Positions 1-5,013 of a stretch of DNA of 5,013 nucleotides are shown one piece after another. Source of the stretch: an uncultured Bacteroidales bacterium (GTDB lineage: Bacteria; Bacteroidota; Bacteroidia; Bacteroidales; F082). Positions within the stretch are counted from its first letter, which is position 1; every line of letters begins with the position of its first letter. The position numbers and the translations under genes are program-made. The notes under the pieces were generated by a model. The model searched no databases. It had not been told where the DNA came from and saw only the letters and a list, made by a program, of their open reading frames with translations. The DNA lies in the NCBI GenBank assembly GCA_946410535.1, contig CAMKAR010000177.1, forward strand, positions 1-5,013. The letters run 5' to 3'.

Positions 1-419
1 GCCATGCCTTCGGTTTGGGCTTGCACCACGGCGGTGTGGCCGTAAACGTCGACGATGAGACCAGCCAGTCCGTCGCCTTCGGAATGCACGAGGCGGAAGC
101 AGTTGGTGTGCTCGTTGTGGGTCAGGCCCATCGTTTTCCGCACTTCGTAGGCGTGTTTGAGGCGGTCGAGGAAAAACCACTCGTCGATTTTGCGGTTGTC
201 GAAGCTCAGCATCTTCACGGCGATGCTGTCCGACTCGCAGAAGCCTGTGCCGAGGATGTGACCGTCGTAGTCGGTGACGGTGACCGTGTCACCGGCCTGA
301 AGGTCTTTGGCGGCATCGTGTATGGCGCCCGAGAACACCCAAGGATGGAAACGGCGCAGGGCATCGTCTTTGCCCGGGTTGAGGCGGATGACGGGATAAA
401 GGGGAGCTTGTTCTATCAT
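1..419 (-). CDS. rlmI: RlmI-like class I SAM-dependent 23S rRNA methyltransferase, N-terminal part (cut by left edge)
   Basis: The visible 139 residues match the start of the RlmI family (COG1092), which methylates a cytosine C5 in 23S rRNA in the cytoplasm using S-adenosylmethionine. The N-terminal PUA-type RNA-binding domain is recognisable: VIRLNPGKDDALRRFHPWVF at residues 10-29, followed by SGAI. It parallels the E. coli RlmI start, which reads LRRHPWVFSGAV. The later stretch FRLVHSEGDGLAGLIVDVYG (108-127) matches the family's conserved link into the catalytic half (RLI.GESDGLPGI.ID.YG). The Rossmann SAM-binding domain lies outside the window; the family is about 390-400 residues long. 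The ATG at 419-417 is chosen because it lies about 15 bases after a good -7 promoter box and places the PUA motif at the usual distance from the N terminus. No Shine-Dalgarno is seen, only an A-rich run (atagaaa). Family assignment is secure. Exact target specificity (RlmI versus another member) is inferred. Confidence 0.88.
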   Translation of the reverse strand, partial: MIEQAPLYPVIRLNPGKDDALRRFHPWVFSGAIHDAAKDLQAGDTVTVTDYDGHILGTGFCESDSIAVKMLSFDNRKIDEWFFLDRLKHAYEVRKTMGLTHNEHTNCFRLVHSEGDGLAGLIVDVYGHTAVVQAQTEGM

Positions 420-437
420 TTTCTATGGATTTGGCGG

Positions 438-445
438 CAAAGGTA
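438..445 (-). promoter_or_regulatory. Bacteroidota-type -7 promoter box for the rlmI-like gene
   Basis: On the minus strand this reads TACCTTTG, an exact match to the TAnnTTTG box recognised by the primary sigma factor of Bacteroidota. It continues as TACCTTTGCCGC, the same 12 bases as in the ade promoter. No TTTG -33 element is present at the usual 17-23 base spacing, because that region is occupied by the facing promoter. Transcription should begin a few bases further on, near 432-434, leaving a leader of about 15 bases before the ATG at 419. Confidence 0.65.
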
Positions 446-466
446 AAGTTTTTCCTCGGAAACCCC

Positions 467-474
467 TACCTTTG
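467..474 (+). promoter_or_regulatory. Bacteroidota-type -7 promoter box for the M15 peptidase gene
   Basis: The sequence TACCTTTG matches TAnnTTTG exactly and lies 11 bases before the ATG at 486. No TTTG is found at the usual -33 distance (about 440-449), where the facing -7 box of the rlmI-like gene begins. The implied start of transcription, a few bases after 474, leaves a leader of under ten bases. Confidence 0.62.
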
Positions 475-485
475 CAGCCCGAAAA

Positions 486-1250
486 ATGAAGCACCTTTTA
501 TATATACCGTTCCTCCTGTTGGTTTTTTGGGCCGTTTCGTGCACAAATGGCGAAAAACATGTTATTGAAGCGATTGATAACCAGGAAGAAACGCATGAGA
601 TAATACAATCCGTGGAGCCTAAGCAGGCAATTCATGCGGTTGACACGACAGTCATAGACCACATCTGCGTTTTTGGTGACCATGTCTTTTTCAGTCAGCC
701 CGTTCCCGACGAGGTGAGGGCGCGGATGCAGGGAAAGTCGATGAAAGACCAGCCCCGCATCGGTTACGACGACTTGCGTTACCTCACCTTGCCTTACTAC
801 GACTTCGACGGCGAGGTGCAGAGTGGCGAGATGGTGTGCCACAAGGCCATCGCCGAGGATTTGGTCCACATCTTCCGCGACCTGTTTGCCGCCCGTTATC
901 CCATTGCTAACATCCGTTTGGTGGACGATTTCGATGCTGACGACGAAGCCTCGATGCAGGCCAACAACACCACATGTTTCAACTACCGTTACATCTCGGG
1001 GACGACGATGCTCTCGAAGCACGCCTTCGGTTTGGCCGTCGACATCAATCCCTTGCAAAACCCTTGTGTGCGCGGCAACCACGTGCAACCGAAGACCGCA
1101 GTCGACTTTGTCGACCGCGATAAGGACTTCCCCCACAAAATCGACGAGGACGACCTCTGCAAGCGGCTTTTCATTGCCCGAGGCTTCCGTTGGGGCGGCC
1201 ATTGGCAAGGCAAGAAAGACTGGCAGCATTTCGAGAAGAGGGTGAAATAG
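486..1250 (+). CDS. M15-family zinc D-Ala-D-Ala carboxypeptidase/endopeptidase, predicted lipoprotein
   Basis: This 254-residue protein is predicted to cut peptidoglycan stem peptides outside the inner membrane. Residues 1-19 form a lipoprotein signal: charged MKH, hydrophobic LLYIPFLLLVFW, then AVSC with the lipidated Cys19. Residues 20-60 look like a polar, acidic linker. The catalytic domain fills the C-terminal half. The SKHAFGLAVD motif (177-186) supplies zinc ligands His179 and Asp186. DWQHFE (245-250) supplies the general base Asp245 and third ligand His248, so the H-x6-D and D-x2-H spacings of M15 enzymes are intact. The context TTCFNYRYISGTTMLSKHAFG and the following DINPLQNP resemble the M15C/VanY-like group. 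Five cysteines besides Cys19 (61, 118, 164, 194, 225) could form disulfides. ATG 486 is the only start that retains the signal peptide; the next in-frame Met is residue 81. The gene has its own promoter and is divergent from rlmI. The precise bond cut (D-Ala-D-Ala or L-Ala-D-Glu) cannot be told from sequence. No convincing terminator follows. Confidence 0.88.
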   Translation: MKHLLYIPFLLLVFWAVSCTNGEKHVIEAIDNQEETHEIIQSVEPKQAIHAVDTTVIDHICVFGDHVFFSQPVPDEVRARMQGKSMKDQPRIGYDDLRYLTLPYYDFDGEVQSGEMVCHKAIAEDLVHIFRDLFAARYPIANIRLVDDFDADDEASMQANNTTCFNYRYISGTTMLSKHAFGLAVDINPLQNPCVRGNHVQPKTAVDFVDRDKDFPHKIDEDDLCKRLFIARGFRWGGHWQGKKDWQHFEKRVK

Positions 1251-1273
1251 TTTTTTCGTCTATTACATTTATT

Positions 1274-1295
1274 TCTTGACAAGACCATATCGGTC
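1274..1295. promoter_or_regulatory. Possible operator: palindrome and small inverted repeat beside the ade promoter
   Basis: TCTTGACAAGA at 1274-1284 is a perfect 5+1+5 palindrome. It is overlapped by GACC-5-GGTC at 1283-1295, just upstream of the ade -33 box at 1297. The location suits a regulator site, but such short palindromes also arise by chance, and I recognise no known regulator motif. Confidence 0.2.
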
Positions 1296-1296
1296 C

Positions 1297-1328
1297 TTTG
1301 CACATTTGAATCCCTTTCCGTACCTTTG
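1297..1328 (+). promoter_or_regulatory. Promoter of ade (-33 TTTG and -7 TACCTTTG)
   Basis: A complete Bacteroidota primary-sigma promoter: TTTG at 1297-1300, a 20-base spacer, then TACCTTTG at 1321-1328. This fits the published consensus TTTG-N19(approx)-TAnnTTTG well. The predicted start of transcription is near 1332-1334, giving a leader of roughly 13 bases to the ATG at 1346. It lies in the 95-base gap after the M15 gene, so ade should be transcribed independently. Confidence 0.75.
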
Positions 1329-1345
1329 CCGCAAAATCAGCAGCT

Positions 1346-2980
1346 ATGGACAACACTTTCACCATCGGAGGTCAGATTGTCGACCTTGTCAATTCTAAGA
1401 TTTTCTCAGGCATCATTGCCGTCAAAGACGGAAAAATCAGCAAGATAGAAGAAAAGCCCGTGGGTAATACGCGATACATCATGCCAGGCTTCGTCGATGC
1501 GCATGTGCACATCGAAAGCTCGATGCTGGTGCCGTCGGAATTTGCTCGGCTGGCTTCGGTTCACGGCACGGTGGCCACCGTCAGCGACCCGCACGAAGTC
1601 GCCAATGTGTTGGGCAAAAAAGGCATTCGCTATATGATTGACAACGGACGGAAAGTGCCGTTCAAGTTCTTTTTCGGTGCGCCGAGCTGTGTGCCTTCGA
1701 CGGATTTCGAGACGTCGGGCTTCACCATTGATGCCGACGACATAGAGGAATTGATGGCCTCGCCCGACATCTATTACCTCTCGGAGGTGATGAACTACCC
1801 CGGCGTCATCCACGACGACCCCGAACTGATGCGCAAGATTGCCGCCGCGCATAAAAACCGCAAACCCATCGACGGACACGCCCCCGCATTGACGGGTGTC
1901 GACTTGCAGAAATATGTGGGCGCGGGCATCTCCACCGATCACGAGTGTTTCCGACTTGAAGGCGCCTTGGAGAAAATCAGCCTCGGCATGAAGATCCTCA
2001 TACGCGAAGGCAGCGCAGCAAAGAATTTCGAAGCTCTTATCCCGCTGATGGCCTCCCACCCCGACAAGCTGATGTTCTGTTCCGACGACAAACACCCCAA
2101 CGAGTTGGTGGAGGGTCATATCGATGTCTTGGTTCGTCGTGCCATCGCATTGGGTTACAATGTGTTTGACGTGCTGAAAGCCGCCTCGCTCAACGCGATA
2201 AGGCATTACCATCTGCCCGTGGGACTGCTTCAGCAAGGCGACGATGCCGACTTCATCGTGGTCGACGACCTGCACAACCCCGTGGCCAAACAGACATATA
2301 TAAAAGGTGTGTTGGTGGCCGAAAACGGTGTGTCGAACATCAAATGCGTCGAGAACGTCACGCCCAACATCTTCGAGCGGCCTTTCCTCTACAAGCAAGA
2401 CCTCTTCGTCCCCGACGAGGGCAAGCGTATCAAGGTGATTGAATGTTTTGACGGTCAGCTGATTACGAAGAGTTTTATGGCAGAGCCTAAGGTGGTCGAT
2501 GGCGGCATCGTCAGTGATGTGGAGAACGACATCCTGAAGATGGTGGTGGTCAATCGTTACCAGCCATATACGCCCGCCGTGGCTTTCATTAAGGGCTTTG
2601 GGCTGAAACGCGGTGCTTTGGCTTCGAGTGTGGCACATGATAGCCATAACCTTGTGGCTGTGGGCGTTACCGACAGCGACATCCTCCATGCGGTCAACCT
2701 GCTCATCGAGCACACGGGAGGCGTGACGGCCTATTGCAACACGGAGATGGTGGCGGTGCCTTTGCCTGTGGCCGGACTGATGAGCAACGAAGACGGTTTT
2801 GAAGTGGCTCAGGCCTACAAAAATGCCGATGCCTTGGCAAAACGCTTGGGCTCAACACTTTACGCGCCATTCATGACTTTGGCGTTTATGGCCTTGTTGG
2901 TCATTCCCGAACTCAAACTCAGCGACAGAGGCCTGTTTGACGTCAAGAAATTCGCCTTGACTTCGATTTACGAGGAATAA
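1346..2980 (+). CDS. ade: Adenine deaminase (adenine aminohydrolase, EC 3.5.4.2)
   Basis: A cytoplasmic amidohydrolase-superfamily enzyme that converts adenine to hypoxanthine and ammonia in purine salvage. The 544 residues show the Ade signature in order. GFVDAHVHIESSML (48-61) carries the metal-binding His53-x-His55. SEVMNYPGV (146-154) carries the likely bridging Glu147. DGHAPALTG (176-184) has His178, STDHE (196-200) has His199, and FCSDDKHPNELVEGH (244-258) has the catalytic-site Asp247. The Ade-specific C-terminal domain follows, with NRYQP (403-407), GFGLKRGALASSVAHDSHN (417-435) and IEHTGG (454-459). It is somewhat shorter than the roughly 580-590 residue E. coli and B. subtilis enzymes, mostly by a shorter N terminus. 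The start at 1346 fits the promoter 18 bases upstream, and the protein opens directly into the first beta-strand (TIGGQIVDLVNSKIFSG). No clear Shine-Dalgarno is present. It stands alone in its transcription unit and converges on rodA with a 2-base gap. All recognised active-site residues are present, so it is probably functional. Confidence 0.95.
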   Translation: MDNTFTIGGQIVDLVNSKIFSGIIAVKDGKISKIEEKPVGNTRYIMPGFVDAHVHIESSMLVPSEFARLASVHGTVATVSDPHEVANVLGKKGIRYMIDNGRKVPFKFFFGAPSCVPSTDFETSGFTIDADDIEELMASPDIYYLSEVMNYPGVIHDDPELMRKIAAAHKNRKPIDGHAPALTGVDLQKYVGAGISTDHECFRLEGALEKISLGMKILIREGSAAKNFEALIPLMASHPDKLMFCSDDKHPNELVEGHIDVLVRRAIALGYNVFDVLKAASLNAIRHYHLPVGLLQQGDDADFIVVDDLHNPVAKQTYIKGVLVAENGVSNIKCVENVTPNIFERPFLYKQDLFVPDEGKRIKVIECFDGQLITKSFMAEPKVVDGGIVSDVENDILKMVVVNRYQPYTPAVAFIKGFGLKRGALASSVAHDSHNLVAVGVTDSDILHAVNLLIEHTGGVTAYCNTEMVAVPLPVAGLMSNEDGFEVAQAYKNADALAKRLGSTLYAPFMTLAFMALLVIPELKLSDRGLFDVKKFALTSIYEE

Positions 2981-2982
2981 GT

Positions 2983-4254
2983 TTACAGCACGTTCAGTCG
3001 GTAGGCGTCCTGCTTGACGAAAATGGCCAACATGATGGTGAAGGCCAACATGCTCGACCCGCCATAACTCAAGAAGGGTAGGGGGATGCCGATGACGGGC
3101 AGCAAGCCGATGGTCATGCCTATGTTGATGGTCACGTGGACAAAGAGTATGCCCGCGATGGCATAGCCATACACGCGGCTGAATGTTGACCGTTGTCGTT
3201 CAGCCAATATGATGATGCGCAACAGCAATCCCACATAGAGCAGTACCACTGTGGCAGTGCCCAAGAAACCGCCTTCTTCGCCTACGGTGCAGAAGATGAA
3301 GTCGGTGTGTTGCTCTGGCACGAAGTCGTATTTGGTTTGCGTGCCTTGCAGGAAACCTTTGCCCGCAAAGCCGCCCGATCCGATGGCGATCTTCGACTGG
3401 TGCACGTTGTAGCCTACGCCCTTCGGGTCGTCGAGTTGGCCCAAAAGGACGAGAATGCGGTTGCGTTGGTGTTCTTGCAGCACCTTGTTGAAGGCGTAGT
3501 CGACCGAGAACACGAAGGTGAAGGCGATGGCGAAGACGGCCAACATCCTGACGATGCCTTTTTTCTTCGTGACTATGTAGAAGGTCAGGGTGAGCACCAG
3601 CAGGACTCCGAGGATGATGTACATCACCTTTTGGCTCCAAACCAAGGTGAAGACAAAGAGGAGGATGGCCGCCACGCCAGCCACCATCAGCCAGCCGGCG
3701 CCTGGGAAGCCTTCGCGATAGAGCACGAAGATGAAGGAGACGAAAACGATGGCGGAGCCGGTGTCGTTTTGGGCGAGCACCAAAGCCATGGGGACGAGGA
3801 CGATGGTGGCCGCAATGATTTGGTCCTTACGCTTTTGCAGGTCCACATCGAGGCGGTCTAGGTAGCCGGCCAAGGCCAAGGCTGTGGCCATTTTGGCGAA
3901 CTCCGAAGGCTGGAACTTGATGCCGCCGCCAAGGTCGATCCACGAAGTGGCGCCTTTGGTGGCCTTGCCGTAGACCAACACGGCTAACAGGCTGACAAGG
4001 AAGAAGATGTATATCCAAAGCGAGAATGCGTTGAAGAACTTGGCGTCAATCAAGAGGATGATGAAGCCGACGAGGAGCGATGCGCCAATCCAAATGAGTT
4101 GTTTTCCATACACTTGCGACATGTCGAAGATGCTGGGGTGCAGCTCGTCGTATTTGGCCGAGAAGATGCTGAACCAGCCAATGATGACCAGCGCGAAATA
4201 GATGAGCACGGTCACCCAATCGATTCTTCCTATGATACTGTTCCTTTCGTTCAT
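2983..4254 (-). CDS. rodA: RodA, SEDS-family peptidoglycan glycosyltransferase (rod-shape elongation)
   Basis: An inner-membrane polymerase that links lipid II into glycan strands, working with the PBP2 transpeptidase encoded just upstream. The 423 residues carry SEDS hallmarks: GATSWIDLGG (101-110, conserved Trp105), FQPSEFAKMA (114-123), QNDTGSAIVF (162-171, where other phyla have QPDLGT), HQRNRI (262-267), QSKIAIGSGG (286-295), GTQTKYDFVPEQHTDFIF (304-321), with Asp318 at the position reported as catalytic in SEDS proteins, and GIPLPFLSYGGSS (389-401). Twelve hydrophobic segments can be drawn rather than the usual ten. The extra pair lies at about residues 205-255, an insertion of some 45 residues compared with E. 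coli RodA as I recall its sequence. The ATG at 4254 overlaps the mrdA stop as ATGA, implying translational coupling; only a weak A-rich element precedes it. FtsW is the main alternative, but the GTQ...EQHTDFIF region and the mrdA neighbour favour RodA. Confidence 0.95.
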   Translation of the reverse strand: MNERNSIIGRIDWVTVLIYFALVIIGWFSIFSAKYDELHPSIFDMSQVYGKQLIWIGASLLVGFIILLIDAKFFNAFSLWIYIFFLVSLLAVLVYGKATKGATSWIDLGGGIKFQPSEFAKMATALALAGYLDRLDVDLQKRKDQIIAATIVLVPMALVLAQNDTGSAIVFVSFIFVLYREGFPGAGWLMVAGVAAILLFVFTLVWSQKVMYIILGVLLVLTLTFYIVTKKKGIVRMLAVFAIAFTFVFSVDYAFNKVLQEHQRNRILVLLGQLDDPKGVGYNVHQSKIAIGSGGFAGKGFLQGTQTKYDFVPEQHTDFIFCTVGEEGGFLGTATVVLLYVGLLLRIIILAERQRSTFSRVYGYAIAGILFVHVTINIGMTIGLLPVIGIPLPFLSYGGSSMLAFTIMLAIFVKQDAYRLNVL

Positions 4255-5013
4255 CGTTCGTTCTTATATGAGATTCTGCCTTCCATCATTCGTTTTTCAA
4301 GGTCTTCGCGTGTGGAGTAGCCACGGATGTATTTCTCAATCATCAGGCTTGCGATGGGAGCCGCCCAGGTGGCACCGTAGCCGCCGTTTTCGATGATGAC
4401 GGCGAGGGCGATCTTGGGGTTGTCGGCGGGCGCGAAGGCGATGAAGTTGGAGTGGTAGTTGCCGTGTGGGTTTTGGGCGGTGCCGGTCTTGCCGCATTGT
4501 GGGATGTCTTTCATCTCGTAGCGGCGTGCCGTGCCGGCGGGGCCGCTGAACACGGTGCGCAGGCCGTTTTTCATCGTCCTGACGTATCGTGGGTCGATGC
4601 CGGGGTCAACGCGTGTGGTCATCACCTCAGGGATGGCGGTTGTGTCGCCGAAGCATTTGATGAGGTGCGGGGGATAGTAATAGCCCTCGTTGGCGATCAT
4701 GGCGGCGATGTTGCAGAGTTGCAGCGGGGTCACCAGCACTTCGCCTTGGCCAATACCTAACGACCTGATGGTCACCGAGTTCCATTGGCCTTTGTACATG
4801 CGGTCGTAATATTCCTTGGTGGGGATGTTGCCCGAGCGCTCGTAGGGGATGTCGGTGTTGAACTTGTGGCCAAGGCCCATCTTGGCGGTCATGTCTTTCC
4901 AATACTGGTAGCCTTCCCTGATGCCGCCAAACTTCGGGTTGTTGATGGTGGCCTTGAACGACTCGTAGAAGTAGGGGTTGCACGAGTTCATGATGGCGTT
5001 GGCGAAGTCGGGG
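4251..5013 (-). CDS. mrdA: Penicillin-binding protein 2 (elongation transpeptidase), C-terminal part (cut by right edge)
   Basis: The visible 253 codons are the C-terminal transpeptidase domain of a class B PBP, which cross-links peptidoglycan in the periplasm as RodA's partner. The reading frame is open through the right edge, and the first visible residues are PDFANAIMNSCNPYFY. An internal Met at 4991 is not the start. The second active-site motif S-x-N is SCN (4977-4985) and the third is KTGT, within CGKTGTAQNPHG, with KTG at 4482-4490. SLGIGQGEVLVTPLQL, then NEGYYYPPHL, matches the PBP2 region between them. The SxxK catalytic serine, pedestal domain and N-terminal anchor lie outside the window. 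The gene ends in a TGA overlapping the rodA ATG by 4 bases. In Bacteroidota these genes usually follow mreBCD, so the operon promoter is probably beyond the right edge. The pairing with rodA supports PBP2 over the division protein FtsI/PBP3. Confidence 0.93.
   Translation of the reverse strand, partial: PDFANAIMNSCNPYFYESFKATINNPKFGGIREGYQYWKDMTAKMGLGHKFNTDIPYERSGNIPTKEYYDRMYKGQWNSVTIRSLGIGQGEVLVTPLQLCNIAAMIANEGYYYPPHLIKCFGDTTAIPEVMTTRVDPGIDPRYVRTMKNGLRTVFSGPAGTARRYEMKDIPQCGKTGTAQNPHGNYHSNFIAFAPADNPKIALAVIIENGGYGATWAAPIASLMIEKYIRGYSTREDLEKRMMEGRISYKNER

Noticed and set aside
15..446. Plus-strand open frame of 143 codons at the left edge
   Set aside because: It is antisense to the RlmI-like gene, and the protein shows no recognisable motif.
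498..1229. Open frame of 243 codons on the minus strand across the M15 gene
   Set aside because: It is a shadow of the M15 gene: no family resemblance, no promoter box or start context, and it covers a clearly functional gene.
1228..1256. Possible terminator: ATTTC/GAAAT stem followed two bases later by TTTTTT at the end of the M15 gene
   Set aside because: The stem is only 5 AT-rich pairs with an 11-base loop and overlaps coding sequence. It is too weak to call as an intrinsic terminator.
1276..1281. TTGACA, resembling a sigma-70 -35 hexamer
   Set aside because: No TATAAT-like box follows at about 17 bases, and Bacteroidota primary sigma uses TTTG/TAnnTTTG, which is present and better placed.
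1406..2713. Long open frame (435 codons) on the minus strand inside ade
   Set aside because: It lies antisense to a gene whose every active-site motif is intact. Its translation is rich in His, Val, Asp and Gly without any recognisable domain, as expected for the complement of GC-rich codons.
2942..2961. GTCAAG-8-CTTGAC hairpin near the 3' end of ade
   Set aside because: It is a perfect 6-pair stem but lies inside the coding region, with no T-run on either side. It probably reflects chance codon composition rather than a terminator.
3193..3861. Plus-strand open frame of 222 codons antisense to rodA
   Set aside because: It is highly acidic with a His/Asp/Glu-rich composition typical of the reverse of membrane-protein codons. 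It has no promoter or domain.

Overview
The window looks like ordinary chromosome from a member of the Bacteroidota, probably order Bacteroidales. Three upstream regions carry the phylum's characteristic -7 promoter box (TAnnTTTG, here always TACCTTTG). Starts lack a clear Shine-Dalgarno sequence. There is a mrdA-rodA pair, and RodA has an insertion that I associate with this phylum. Base composition is moderately GC-rich by eye. I cannot name a genus.

Layout, left to right. Positions 1-419 (minus) hold the first 139 codons of an RlmI-type 23S rRNA methyltransferase that runs off the left edge. Positions 420-485 are a 66-base divergent promoter region with two facing -7 boxes. Positions 486-1250 (plus) encode a predicted lipoprotein zinc peptidase of the M15 D-Ala-D-Ala carboxypeptidase/endopeptidase group. 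Positions 1251-1345 are an intergenic region with a well-formed promoter for the next gene. Positions 1346-2980 (plus) encode adenine deaminase (ade). After only 2 bases comes the stop codon of rodA (2983-4254, minus), which overlaps by 4 bases the upstream mrdA/PBP2 gene (4251-5013, minus, truncated by the right edge).

How the genes relate. mrdA and rodA form a translationally coupled pair. They encode the transpeptidase and glycan polymerase that build peptidoglycan during elongation, and are probably the distal end of an mreBCD-mrdA-rodA operon that starts outside the window. The M15 lipoprotein also acts on peptidoglycan but sits in its own transcription unit. Adenine deaminase (purine salvage) and the rRNA methyltransferase are unrelated housekeeping functions, each with its own promoter.

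I found no mobile element, CRISPR array, RNA gene, or sign of an undescribed system. The points worth a second look are regulatory or architectural: the overlapping divergent promoters, a nearly leaderless mRNA for the M15 gene, a 2-base convergent junction, a palindrome beside the ade promoter, and the extra membrane pair in RodA.
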